From positions 1,120,795 to 1,184,794 of the forward strand of contig NW_003101669.1 in the NCBI RefSeq assembly GCF_000003855.2: a stretch of 64,000 nucleotides of DNA. Reading direction: 5' to 3'. Under the pieces are notes generated by a model. The model did no database searches and was not told the origin of the DNA. It was given only the letters and a program-made list of their open reading frames with translations. A program made the position numbers and the translations under genes. The DNA is from Blastomyces gilchristii SLH14081. Lineage: Eukaryota > Ascomycota > Eurotiomycetes > Onygenales > Ajellomycetaceae. Positions within the stretch are counted from its first letter, which is position 1. Every line of letters begins with the position of its first letter. This document shows, piece after piece, positions 21,239 through 33,720 of this stretch.

Positions 21239-23766
21239 ATGGCGCGTCTCTCGCGGTCGTCCGGTACATCCCCTTCCTCCACACCCTCCTCAGCCCTGGA
21301 CTCCAAAACGACGTCGATTTCCACTGAACATCACCTCCTAACGCCCGCGACGAGCCAGTCTGAATCTTCTAGTATGAATGATGCTGCTGCGTTGGAGTTG
21401 GAGAAAGCTGGCTTGGAGGTGACTCCGGCAACAGAGCGACGTTCTCGACGCGTCACGCGTTCGTCGCTGATGATGGCGGCAGGGGGCGCAGTGAGGGAGG
21501 AGAGGGGACTTATCATGAGCGATGACGATGAAAGAGTTACGCGTCATCCGTTGCGTTCAAATCCGCTGGATCATCCTGAGGTTGCGGGTGGTGTGGAAGT
21601 TGAGAGGGAGGGCCAGGCGGAGAATGTCGCGAAGGAGGAGGAGCACTTGGGCAATGATGAGCTCGGAAAAAATACCTTGGAAATCAAGAAAAAAGATGGC
21701 AGTGAGGATAGGGCGCGGAGACGTTCGTCGCGTTTGGTCATGTTGGAGAAAACGAGTGAGATGGTTGGGAGGGCTTCGACGGTGCTTGGGAAGAGATCAC
21801 GGGAGGCTATGTTAAAGGGTAAAGATAGATTGAAGGTCATTAACAGACGGGCCAGTTTACGGCCGAGAAATGTCGTTTGTGAGACCTCTACTCCTTCAAC
21901 TACACCTACATCTACGGCGGATGGCCCGGTTTTGAAAAAGCGACGGGTTTCCGAGGGTGACGCAGTAGCTTCGAAGAAGTCGTCAGACAGTACTACTGTT
22001 GGTGATAATGATACGCAGCCACCCAAACCTAAAACTGTCCCATATAAGAGAAAGAAGTGGCTTTCACATGGACTATATGCGGGGCAGGATCGATACTTTG
22101 ACCCCAGGCTTACAGAAGAGAAGAACAGAATTAAATTCGCAAAGAAGAATGCAGAGGAGCGAAAGAAAGTCTTCCCCTTGCCCATGTTTGCAGGAGAGAG
22201 GTTGATTGAGGATGGGAGAGATTTCAAATTGCCCTTTGATATATTCTCGCCGCTTCCCCCTGGCCAGCCGAAACCAGATGAGTGGCGGAAGACTAATAAG
22301 AGTATGTTGCTCCCCCACTCTTTCTTCGTGTCCTAGTCGCTAATTGTGGACGACTAGATGTATTCGTCGGCGATGCAGCTTGTATATGGAAAGCAATAAA
22401 GCTTGGCGAATGCTCTACATGCATGTGCACCCCTGAGTCAGGCTGTGATGAGAACTGCCAAAATCGGTACATGTTTTATGAATGTGATGACAACAACTGC
22501 AAGCTAGGTGCTGAACTATGTGGCAATCGAAATTTCGAAGGTCTGCGCCAGCGCAGTAAGTTGGGTGGCAAATATAACATCGGCGTTGAGGTGATTAAAA
22601 CAGCGGACCGTGGATATGGAGTACGCAGCAATCGGACTTTTGCGCCTAACCAGATAATTGTGGAGTATACGGGGGAGATTGTCACGCAAGAGGAGTGTGA
22701 GAGGAGGATGAGGACGGTGTATAAAAATAATGAGGTTTCCCCCCCCCCCCCCCCTCCTTGCTTACCTCAAGGGGGAATATATTTTTCTGGATACTGACTT
22801 CCTGGGTTTATTTAGTGCTATTATCTTATGTACTTTGATCGGAATATGATTATCGATGCCACCCGAGGCTCCATTGCCCGCTTCGTTAATCATTCCTGCG
22901 AACCGAACTGTAAGATGGAGAAGTGGACAGTTGCCGGAAAGCCGCGTATGGCTCTCTTCGCTGGCGAACATGGGATTATGACAGGGGAAGAGCTGACCTA
23001 CGATTATAACTTTGAGTATAGCCCCCTTCACCTTGCCCCACGTTTGATTCTTTACTGACTGTCATACTCCTTTGCCAGTCCCTATTCTCAAAAGAACGTA
23101 CAAGAATGCCGTTGTGGAGCGCCGACATGCCGTGGCGTGCTCGGTCCCAAACCAAAAGATTCTAAGAAACAGGAAAATTCGAACCTGTCCAAAAACCCAA
23201 AGAAGATGTCCGCTTCAAAAACGGTGGCAGGCAAGAAGCGGAAACAGGAGAAAGTCCTAGACGAATCCTCTACGTCCCGCCTGAACAAAAGGAGAAAGGT
23301 TCTCAAGCCAGTATCAAAATCACTCAAGGCGGGCATTAAAAAGGCTGCAGCTGGCGCCCGCTCAGCCACTAATTCAACCAAGAAGGCGAAAACGAAAGCG
23401 AAACCCAAAACCAAAACGACCACCACCGCCAAAGCCAAATCAGCTCCAACTAAGAAAACAAAACTTCGACCAAGGCCAAAAGCCGCCGCAAAAACGAGAG
23501 TAGCTACCGCAAACCAGAAGACTCAGAAATACGTAGTTCAAACTCCGTCCCAGGCGCAATCGCAAGGCAACACGAAGCTCAACCGACCTACCAAAAAGTT
23601 AAACTCCATTTCTGCCGCGCGCACTACAAGTAGGACTCCAGCCGCCATGAGACGGCTTCTCGAAGCCGAGAAGAAGTCTGTTGAACATGAAAACACGAAG
23701 GAAGAAACCAGAATAGATAAGGCTATATCAAAATTGCTACATGAAAACTCCACCCCTTTCATTTAA
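21239..23766 (+). CDS. SET-domain histone lysine methyltransferase, ASH1-type
   Basis: Exons: join(21239..22301, 22358..22734, 22816..23015, 23079..23766), 775 aa. A disordered basic N-terminus is followed by an AWS domain (cysteine cluster about residues 373-412), a SET domain (IGVEVIKTADRGYGVRSN, EYTGEI, NHSCEPNC at 505-512, ELTYDYNF) and a post-SET CRCGAPTCRG. The last 200 residues are Lys/Ala-rich, like linker histones. AWS-SET-postSET order is that of H3K36 methyltransferases; the absence of WW and SRI modules argues for ASH1 rather than SET2 (family knowledge, inferred assignment). Intron 2 has a poor donor, GTTTCC, running into a run of 16 C. Confidence 0.85.
22739..22754 (+). repeat. 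C16 homopolymer inside a SET-gene intron
   Basis: Sixteen consecutive C start four bases after the 5' splice site of the intron 22735-22815. Such tracts are prone to slippage and to sequencing error. Confidence 0.9.
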
Positions 23767-24596
23767 TTTCGGCAGACTTCCTGCCTCGCCTCATCGCCCC
23801 GACGATATTCTTCACGGTTTTATTAATTTCCGACTATTGACTAGGGGTGCTAATCGTGAATCTTCTATTCGCTATTCGCGAAGAGCCAAAGGCGACCTCC
23901 GAGATTTCCTTATTCGCGACTTTTTGACAGGCATTTTATATTTATATTTATTGCCGTATGCTATGTTAAGGATATTCGCTTCTTCTTTGGCGTTTTGTTT
24001 CTTTCCCCGGCTCTCGAACTAATTGGCCTGCGCCCATGTGTTTGTACACTCGTGTTTGATTTTAAATTGTTTATATTTTGGATGCCAGTTTAGGATGATT
24101 CGAGGGGGTTGGTTAATCTGGATAATTGGATTTTTGTATGCCCTGGATATAAAAATTTGTTGGAGTATGAAATTGGACATTGATAGAGGTTAAACTCGCA
24201 GAGTTAATTTGGTATTTGTTACTATTTAGGAATGATGTTCGCTTCCCGAAGTATAAAAATTCATTGAAGTCAAGCAAACTGCCAGCACGACCACAGAGAT
24301 TCAAGAAATAGACCGGCCCCATGTCCCACTTGCCACGACCAATTAGGCGTCGCGAAAATTCTCAAGTTCTGAAAAGGAGTCCCCCGCACGCTCGGGTGGA
24401 CAAGTTATCTGTGCAGAACGTGGGGTGGGCTACATGAGATCTCAAATATTTTTTCGTCCTGCTCATTTTGGGTTTCTCCAATTTTTACAGCTGCTCCGCA
24501 CGACGAAGAAAGTATTATGCAGTGTCAGTGGCACACGGCTGTCTTGGTGCTGGATAGAAGTTATACGAAAATACATCAGCCTTGCGCCAAAATAAA
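23767..24596. other. No gene seen
   Basis: An AT-rich stretch lies between the SET gene and the Zn2Cys6 regulator; its last part is presumably the regulator's promoter. Confidence 0.45.
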
Positions 24597-27125
24597 ATGG
24601 AGAACAACAGTGAACGACAGCCGGGCCGGAGTTATGTATCAGAAGATGGAAGTGCTGGTGACTACCAAGGCGAGAGCAGCCAAGAAGGACAAGAGGATGA
24701 CTCGAGGAAGAGGAAACGACTACCTATAACAACGTACGTGTGTTCATTTAAGATGCGTTAGTCTTGAATACTCTCTCTCTCTCCCAGAACTTATTAGAAC
24801 TGATCCCGTGAGGGTTTGCTCCTTTGTATGCGCAGGAGCTGTGAGCTTTGCCGAACACGAAAAGTTAAATGCGACCGCGCAGAGCCCAGCTGCGGTTGGT
24901 GCACTCGCAACGGCCGAGTTTGCATTTACAGAGAGAGGCAGCGACCTGGGTTTCGAGCTGGATATGGCCGCGAGCTCGAGCAGAAGATCAACAGACTTGA
25001 GGCCATGTTACAATTGTTGGGTCGGCGGCTAGAGCTCCACATTATTGAGCATGAATCAGAACAGCAATCACAAGCCCCTCCCCCATCTCATCTGGCAGCG
25101 AATCAGGGTGGATTCACCCCGGATTCTGAGCTTCGTCGCTCAGCACCAACAGACACTTCGTCACAAGAGCCGTCGGCGAGTATAGAGAATCGGCATATCG
25201 ACAGAGCGGGATACGAGAGAACGCAGTGTTCCCGGCCCTCTGGATCCATCTCGGTGCAATCTCTGATGAATGTGAATGCTCGAGAGAGCACGAACACTCC
25301 TAGGTCTTCTAGTACTATTGGTCTAACTGCAGGAGGAATGCATGAAGCTCCTGCAGAAATAGATTTACCACCGCAAGATACCCTATACACGATTGTTGAC
25401 TTGTATTTCAAGCATGTCAATCCCTGGTGTCCGATTCTTGATCGAAAGGCAACACTTGATAGACTATTTGGATCTTCCGTATGTCATGAAGCTGATCGTA
25501 TTCTTCTGCAAGCCATTGTGCGGACAACACTACGGTTTTACAAAGATCAGAGTTTAACCCCTAAGTGGCGAGAGCAATACCATACCACCTCAAAACAGAA
25601 AATTTTGCTCTATGCCTTTGAGCACACGAGCATTGATGCGCTTCAGGCTCTTATGATTCTGGCTCTGAACGTACTTGGGAAATCATACGGCCCACAGAGC
25701 TGGACTCTGTTGAGCATGATAGTGAGGAATGTCATACAACTTGGGCTTGGGACGGAGCGGGGAGTGACTCTTGGTCCCCCTAGTTATCAATCGCCCGGTA
25801 CATTGCAGGAGTTCGCCCTGCCTCAACCAACCTCCTGGCTTGAAAGTGAAGGGCGGAGGCGACTGTTTTGGATGACTTATATCCTGGATCGATATGCGTG
25901 TGTCGATGCGGGATCTGATTTTACGCTCGATGAACAGCAAATAGATCGGTCATTACCTTGCAGGTACGACTTATTTTCCAAAAACCAGGCGGTTGAAACC
26001 AGGCGGTTTATTGGACCCGAGCGATCGGAGATTACCGTGAACCACCCCGAGAATCTGGGTAGCTTCTCCTATCATTGTGAAGTTCTACGGATTCTAAGCC
26101 GTATCCACAAATTCCTGCGCCATCCCATCGATGTTGCCTCCCCTGCAGACGTCGAGAGATGGCAAGCTACATATCGTGAACTTGACCGCGAGCTTGACAG
26201 GTGGCTTTATAATTTACCAGATGATTACAGTCGGATTTCTCAACTCTGTCATTCAAGTCCGACTAGCAGGATATCTAATTGGATCATGCTCCATGCAGCC
26301 TTCGTGATTTCCGTTTTACGACTCCATTCGTGCGCTGCCTACCCAACAGTGCGTTCGCATATCTTCTACCAGTCATTTAATGCGATGCAACGCTGTATTG
26401 CCGCGGTTGAGAGTTTGCGGGAGATCGTGCAGGATGTCGTTAATACGGGGATGCTGGATCTTCTCGGCCCTCACTTTGCCTTTTCGCTGTGGGTGTCAGC
26501 GAGGGTGTTGTTGGTTGATGCCTCGGTCACGAATACCGATATTAATGTCAACATTTGGTTTTTCATGTCAACACTAGAGAAAATGGGACAGTTTTGGGGT
26601 GTCGCACGGAAGTACGCCCAGATTCTAGAGCGCATATTACGAGAGTGTCAAGAAGCCAAACGTGCCGTGGCAATGACTCCATCTACATCTGCTTCCTCAC
26701 ATTCTCCCCAATTGTTGGGTCCTAAGTCGCTCATAGATATGCGGCGGTGAGCTCACAATTCTTCTCTAAACCTCCAAGCTATACACATTAGAACAGAGCT
26801 AATATTTCTCCACAGAAACGCATACGACCTCAGCATTCTCCTCTCCCAAAGATCCGCATCAGCTCTCCAACCACCATCCGTAAAAGTTCCCGCACCAAAC
26901 GAGCTCGAATATTACGAGGTCTTCGATTTCTTCAACTATCCACGCACATCCGTGGCAGTTGCAAACCACCCCCATTCACTTCCCCCCACTAGTGCTGAGT
27001 CTGAGCAGTCGGTCAATAACCCCGTCGAAAACTGGTCGCGGCCGAAAACCCATTTTGTATCCACAAACTTCGTGTATTCTCGCTCAGACCCCGATTGGCT
27101 TGCCTTCCAGCCCCCGCAGGATTAG
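24597..27125 (+). CDS. Zn(II)2Cys6 transcription factor next to the glycerol genes
   Basis: Exons: join(24597..24733, 24836..26746, 26816..27125), 785 aa. The first exon encodes an acidic, polar N-terminus ending RKRKRLPITT, a likely nuclear-localisation signal. The binuclear zinc cluster has Cys 48, 51, 58, 65, 68 and 75 with exact CX2CX6CX6CX2CX6C spacing, followed by a short coiled coil (ELEQKINRLEAMLQLL). A fungal-specific transcription-factor domain covers about residues 230-620 (for example SWLESEGRRRLFWMTYILDR). The last exon gives a C-terminal extension ending WLAFQPPQD. I cannot name an orthologue. Its position, convergent with glycerol kinase, makes it a candidate regulator of that cluster, which is inference. 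Confidence 0.88.
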
Positions 27126-28256
27126 GGGTAATGGGCCCGGAACTCATCGTTTCTTGGGGTATTAGGTAAACTTATCATAGTTAAACGCAGCTCACATTAT
27201 TAACTGCAAGCCACTCGGTCTTCGTATTTGGTTCTTTTAGACATTCAGTCTACCGAAAACTTCATTGATATTGAGAAGAGTGGGGGAGATTCCCTTGTTG
27301 TGGACGATCCTTTTACCCCACACCTCCTCTGCGCTTATTGACTATGCCCGGGGTGGGGTTGCAGGCGTTGATCGGAACCATTTCGGTTTCTTTGTCACAA
27401 AATGTAGCAGCATAAACAAGTGCGGACGCTAAGCAAGAACGGAGGCAAAACTTTGCGAGCCAATCGGCAGCGATTAACTATACTAGGATTTCTGGAATAT
27501 TCGAGGGTCTCAATAAAATAGGGAAGAAACATGTACGGATGACGTCCATGTACCGCACAATTCATATCCTGCAATTTTTATATATTACGGATGTTGGTCG
27601 GTTCATAGCAACCTTAAGAACGAGATTCCAAGATCCCATTTGGCTCAATCTTAGAAGCTAGCCCTATGATTTTCGGAGTTCGACTTGTTCCGAGACTGCT
27701 TCCAAGACCGAAGCTCCGGACTCCAACCCGACGCTCTCATCCAACAATTAACTAGGGGATCCCGGCACCATGATCCTCAGCTATTATGCATGAACTAACC
27801 AGGTTCATCAGTTGCAAACTTACAGCAAATATCCATGGGTCGTACCTTGACAATGCGCATCGAGTGCGAATAACAAAAGCATGTGATGGATCCTGCTTGA
27901 GCATCGGTATCAATAAGCAAAGGCATTGGGGAGTCCCACGTTTTGCTGCCCCTACGTTTTTTACTGTTTCTTACGTGTGGGGCTATTCTGGCAATTGTTT
28001 TTGATAAGTATTAGAAAGAAGTATGACGAAGCAACTACTAGATGCTGGTAGTAGATTATCAAGCCCCTGAGAATTTACACAAAATGAAAAAGAAAAAAAA
28101 AAAAAAAACTTGGCATTGTGGTAAGTTACCTCAAGCTGCGTATCGGCTCGGGGGTGAGAAAAAGAGAAAAGAAAACAGAACTTGCTGAGAGTGGGCAAAA
28201 CTCATCACCCCTGTCACAAACCTTGCCAAAGGCGCCATGGAATACGTTAACAGGTC
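27126..28256. other. Convergent intergenic region
   Basis: About 1.1 kb between 3' ends of the regulator and glycerol kinase. An A-rich tract lies at 28083-28108. No gene recognised. Confidence 0.5.
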
Positions 28257-29961
28257 TCAGTTAGCCCAGCCTTTGCACATCTGCACAGCCTTCTCCCATC
28301 TCGAGAACTTGCTGGCAGCCTCTTCCTTGGAGATGTCAGGTGTGAACACCGTCCGGCCATCAGTGTTTACGGTCCGTAGCTCTTCAAGCCCTTCCCAGAC
28401 ACCAACCGCTAATCCTGCTGCAATAGCCGCACCCAGAGCTGTGGTTTCGCGCATTGCCGGTCGATACACCGGAATAGAAATGATATCGGATTGTGTCTAT
28501 TTTTATGGATATATGACATATTATTGAACCAGAATACCAGGAGGGGTGGGGGTGGGGGGACGGAATTATATTACTTACCTGCATTGTCAAATCACTATTA
28601 CACATACCTCCATCCACCGCCAGCTCTGTCAATTTCTGCCCGCTATCCTTCTCCATGGCATCAAGGATGGCCTTAGTCTGGAAACAGGTCGCCTCAAGCG
28701 TCGCGCGAGCCACATGCCCACGATTTGTGAATGTGGTGATTCCAAACATAGTCCCACGCGCGTCATCCATCCAGTAGGGCGCAAACAATCCACTAAAGGC
28801 TGTTACAAACACCAGGCCACCATTGTCCTCCACGGTTTCTGCCAGCGCACTAATATCACTAGAATTGTCAATGAAGCCAAAGTTGTTCACTAAGAATTTA
28901 ACACTGGACCCGCCAACAGCAATGCTCCCTTCAAGTGCATACATAACTTTTCCATTGAAGTCAAAGGCGACGGTTGTGAGGAGGCCGTGTTTGGATATGA
29001 CAGGGGTTTCTCCTATGTTGTATAACAGGAAGCACCCTGTGCCATAGGTGTTTTTCGCGAGGCCAGGAGTGAATCCCTTTTGTCCAACAAGTGCAGCAGA
29101 TTGATCGCCTAGGCAGCCTGTGATCGGAAAGCCCTTGAGGACAGTGGATGCTAGGGAGCCGTATCCCTCTGGGTCTGAGGAGTGGATTATTTTGGCAAGA
29201 TGGACTTTGTCGCGATCTAGGCGGAAAAACTCGATGAGCTGTTCATCATACTGAAGTGTTTTGATGTTCATAAACATTGTTCGTGATGCATTTGAAGGAT
29301 CGGTGACATAGATATTTTTCTCGGTTCCGCCGTTGAGCTTGTAGACGAGCCATGTGTCAACAGTTCCAAAGGCAAGCGTTCCCTTTTCATAGGCTTCTTT
29401 GGCCTTGGGTACATTCTCGATAATCCAGAGTAGCTTGCCAACAGATGGGTAGGTCGACAAGGGAAGTCCACAGAGAGCTTGCAGGTCATTGGCTCCAAGG
29501 CGTTTCTTCAGCTTGCGAACAAGCGCTTGGGTGCGAGTGTCTGTCCATACAATCGCGTTGTAGAGCGGTTCCCCGGTTTCTCTGTCCCATACAACAGTTG
29601 TTTCTCGCTGGTTCGTAATGCCAACGGCTTTTATGGTCTTGATGCTGTGGCCCTGACTTTCAAATGAAGCCACAGCCCCGTCTATACATTTCTCAACGGA
29701 TGACACTATTTCCAAGGGGTCGTGTTCGTGCCAGCTGTGAAATTGTTTATCAGTCTCACTGTTCTTTCAACTGAGAATAAATATAGCAAATAATCATTTT
29801 TCCCTTGTGGTTATGTATACTGACCCAGGCTGAGGATATATCTGCCGGAATTCCAGCTGGTGTGACACAACAACATCTCCCGCTGGGTTAAAAATGAGAA
29901 ACCTCGAGCTGGTCGTCCCTTGGTCGATGGAGCCCACAAACGTTTGCCCAACACTACCCAT
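28257..29961 (-). CDS. GUT1: Glycerol kinase
   Basis: Phosphorylates glycerol to glycerol-3-phosphate with ATP, the entry step of glycerol catabolism. Exons: complement(join(28257..28496, 28579..29734, 29825..29961)), 510 aa, the usual length. The N-terminus [16 protein letters not shown] is the FGGY phosphate-binding loop; [48 protein letters not shown] and the C-terminal [14 protein letters not shown] and [12 protein letters not shown] are all family signatures. Introns are 90 and 82 bases, with donors GTCAGT and GTAAGT. The gene is divergent from the aquaglyceroporin, with 1,257 bases between starts. Confidence 0.95.
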
Positions 29962-31218
29962 TCTAATTACCAGCGAGAAAATTGATTTGATTACCGGTAA
30001 TGGCGGTTGCTATCTAGGTATGAGGAATTTTTGCTTTGCGAAAGCTTTGCAAAGCCAGAGAACTGCGATAAAGCTTTCTCGAGGCCTTTCCATACGACGG
30101 CTGATGAAGGCTGCTATTTGTACTACCTGCAGCAACATCAGGAGGACATGCTTTCCCATCCATACCAGCCAGGCCTTGCAAAACCGGCCTAAGCTGTCCT
30201 CCCCCTCACTAAGTTACGCACTAAAATTGGCTTCTGGCGGAGGTTGTCAAGCATAGTTCACGCGTGGGGTAAAAGCTCGGAGTCGGTACGCATAGTACGG
30301 AGTAGTAAATAAATAGTTAATTACAGCGTAGTTAGTTATGTAACTATGTCAATCAACTGCCCGCCACTATCGAACTAGCCCCGAAGCTAAATCTTTCCCC
30401 TGTTGACGCCTGCGAAGACATCACCTCCAGGCCGACTTCACTTCATACGCAGGAAATTTCTCAGAGTCCCCTCTATCATGTTCTTGTTTCGGTGTCGTAC
30501 AGCGTAACATCGGGGAATGAGGATCCGTGCTGCGGCTAGTAGTCTCAGCCCCTGTATCCGGGAAAACTGCTCACCAATACAACACCCTCTGCGCTTGCGT
30601 ATGTCGCTGACATGGTCCGAGTCTAGCCAAACGGCTGCCCAGTTCCTCCGTGAAGCAAGAGATGAAAATTAAAAGTACACCACCGTGGCCACGGAGTTAC
30701 ACGCTACTTGAAGTGAGCTTGCGAACAGGCCCTCCGGTGGTTTCCTATGTTCTGTCTTGCAAGGCCGATAGCTCGCCGTGTAGAACCCGCCGCATGCACT
30801 GGATCCTACGTCTGCTTCTAGAGGGAGATAACAAATCGACCTGATTCAGTAGATCGCCGGTCAGACCGGGGTCATTGCGAGAATGAAGCTGGCTTTGTGA
30901 TACGATAGCGGCCCAAAGCTTCGAGAGTGGCCATGTCAGAAAAGTAGTTGTGTCACAACAGGTCGGTAGAATGGGTCTTTAATTGAACGTTGGCTAGACT
31001 AGACTGTCTTTGCTGTTCAGTTCATTCGAAAGCTTTGAGAACAATGATATCCCGCATGGCCAACCCATGCACGCTTGGTTTTCTATAAGTATTCTACTCC
31101 ACCCCGTGGGGAAAACACAAGGACAGTCGAAACCTCCACAAATATCGATCGGGGTACCCTCTTTTACTTTTGGGTCCGCATAGCTACTCCATAATAAACC
31201 CTTCCGCGGGATATTACA
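29962..31218. promoter_or_regulatory. Divergent promoter shared by glycerol kinase and aquaglyceroporin
   Basis: The 1,257-base gap has no gene. GTGGGG at 30264-30269 and at 31106-31111 (inside CCCCGTGGGG) fits the SYGGRG consensus of the carbon-catabolite repressor CreA. TACGGAGTA at 30296-30304 matches the inverted-repeat arm of the element at 49133. Regulation by carbon source is inferred from these sites only. Confidence 0.5.
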
Positions 31219-32454
31219 ATGGCATCAGTATCTCCAAGTCATTCCTCGGCTCCTACTCAGGTGGTGGAGAAAGGCGCGTACTCTGGGGAAGTCCATAACG
31301 GGTCCTATAGCCAGGATAAATCAATTCTGGGTGAAGAAAGCCACGTTACCATAACGCAGGCTCAAGAACCTCTCTGGTGTCGGATTCGATATAAGCTACG
31401 AGAGCCATTTTCTGAGTTTGTTGGCGTCTTTATGATCGTTCTTTTTGGAGATGGATCGGTGGCCCAGGTTATTCTAAGTAATAGAAAGAACGGCGATTAT
31501 CAGTCAATTAGCTGGGGCTGGGGGTCAGTATATACTTGCATTTCCTCTATCCCGCTCCAATTACCGAGAATATGAAAGAAAAGGGAAATATAAGAGATAA
31601 ATTGAACATAACATTAGTTGACATAATTGATAGCCTTGGTGTGATGCTCGGCGTCTACTGCTCAGGTATATCAGGGGCGCATCTAAACCCGGCCGTCACC
31701 CTTGCAAACTGCATATTTCGTAAATTCCCCTGGAGAAAGTTCCCCATCTATGTGCTCGCCCAGACCCTGGGTGGGTTCGTTGCCTCTGGGGTGGTTTATG
31801 CGAATTACATGTCCGCCATTGACGTCTTCGAAGGAGGCGTTGGTATTCGCACCGTGGGCCTCGAAACATCCACTGCGGGAATCTTCTGTACATATCCAGT
31901 CGACTTCCTGAACAAAACAGGCCAGGTTTTCTCGGAAGTCATCGCCAGCGCGATCCTGATGTTCTGCATTTTTGCTTTGCTCGACAATGATAATAACGGT
32001 GCCCGCAACCTCACGCCATTGGGATTGTTTTTCGTGATATTTGGCATTGGCGCATGTTTTGGTTGGGAAACAGGATATGCGATCAATCTTGCGCGAGATT
32101 TTGGGCCTCGCTTGATGTCTTATATTGTAGGATACGGCCATGAAGTATGGTCTGCTGGGAATTATTACTTTTGGGTATGCAATCCTTTCATGCGCTTACG
32201 AGCGGTCGTTTCAATCATTATCAAGCCCTCTTTCATATTTCTATCTTCCTCCATATGCTCTACCAGAGCTAACTATATATTTCCAGGTCCCAATGGTTGC
32301 ACCATTCATTGGATGTACGCTGGGAGGATTCCTATATGACGTCCTGCTGTATACAGGGCCTAGTCCCATCAACGCCCCATGGATGGGGTTCGATCGTCTA
32401 CTGCGACCCACGCCTGAAGTATGGTCGAACACAAAATCGGACACTTATGCTTAG
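31219..32454 (+). CDS. Aquaglyceroporin (MIP family glycerol channel)
   Basis: A plasma-membrane channel for glycerol and water. Exons: join(31219..31523, 31634..32174, 32287..32454), 337 aa, introns of 110 and 112 bases. The cytosolic N-terminus is about 70 residues. The first half-helix motif is NPA (residues 120-122, SGAHLNPAVT). The second is NLARD (253-257), where canonical NPA is replaced by NLA; an Asp after the Arg (RDFGPRL) is the mark of glycerol-conducting members. Yeast Fps1 also has an NLA second motif (established knowledge). It lacks the very long regulatory termini of Fps1. Its divergent partner is glycerol kinase and its downstream neighbour is glycerol-3-phosphate dehydrogenase. 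Confidence 0.9.
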
Positions 32455-33201
32455 CGAGTGACGAGTACGGTTCTGCATGTTACTATTTGTTACTATTGCG
32501 GTGCCTGGCTATGGATCAAATAACATGGAGGTTTAACCACCACACCAAAAAGGAGCAATTCTTGAGGTGGATTCACTCATCTGAGGCTTTTTATATTTGT
32601 AGGATTTAACACGTTGATCCGCTTTACAATATACTGTACATACCATAGGGAGTGAAAATAGGATTCCACACGTATTATTATTATTTCAATACTTTTGCTT
32701 GCATCGAAATAGAATAGTGATAATATACCCAGGCACATATCTCGCTCATCTCATCTGCAAGGCCCAGTTTGATTGTTGGGCATTTGCCCTCGGGATCCTA
32801 TTGTTCAACCTTTTCATAGTCATATGTTTTAGGTAAAAAATGCCCTTGTGGTTTTCATTGACTTAATTTATACTTAGTTCATTTGAAAATCTTGATAAGA
32901 TAGTTACAGATCTATATGACCTGGGTATGCTCTGGGGGACAACCCTGTGTGGAAGAGTTCCCTGACAGCAACAATTTCTCCATCAGTACCCTCCGTATGC
33001 TCGTGGAGTGACAGAGGACGATGGCATGATTTCCGAAACGGCGGAAAATAGGAGTGCACATCACGGGTGATTGATATGCTTTTTCATTTTTGATAGCGAA
33101 TGGAACAAGTTACAAGAAGCTTAGTACAAATGCAGGTACCCGTCTTCACAGGATATCCTGTCAGAACCCCCTAAGTAGGGTACGATTCTCCCGCTTTGAA
33201 T

Positions 33202-33203
<2 letters not shown>
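32455..33203. other. No gene seen
   Basis: Downstream of the aquaglyceroporin. Short frames only. Confidence 0.4.
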
Positions 33204-33232
<29 letters not shown>

Positions 33233-33720
33233 CACTCTAATGGAAAACAGTTTTATTTTATTATTGTATGACTGAGTGTGTGTGATACTATGTATGTTCA
33301 CTGAACAAGAGAAAACTACAGAGAAGATAAAGAGATAGAATATGAGTTGCTTTTATAATTCCTCTTGTCACACTTAGACTAATTAGTGAGATCTGATCTC
33401 ATATATTTCTTGATGTGAGTCTCATCAGAACCTATCATAAACATACAAGTGATTACATAGTTAAAGCTTAGAATATGATTACAACTAAGTAAAAATGAGA
33501 AAGTGATCTATCTCATTTCTTATTTGATCTTATTTGATCTTATTCTTGACATAAAATTACTATTTTTAGAAATTTTTAGTTTATTTTTAAATTTTTAGTA
33601 CTATTTTGAAAATTTTGAAAGAGTAATGATTTTTGATAACAGTCAAATGATATCTGAAGTTATTTAAAATAATTAATTAAAAAAAAAAAGAATATTAGAT
33701 CATGAATACTGGTGTCATTT
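33204..33720. repeat. AT-rich island beginning with T29
   Basis: A run of 29 T (33204-33232) abuts about 490 bases of strikingly AT-rich sequence with short direct repeats such as TTATTTGATC near 33520. Composition changes sharply again at about 33725, where GC-rich sequence resumes. A 3' poly(A) tail of an inserted minus-strand retroelement, possibly mutated by RIP, would look like this, but I see no coding remnant or target duplication. Confidence 0.5.
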
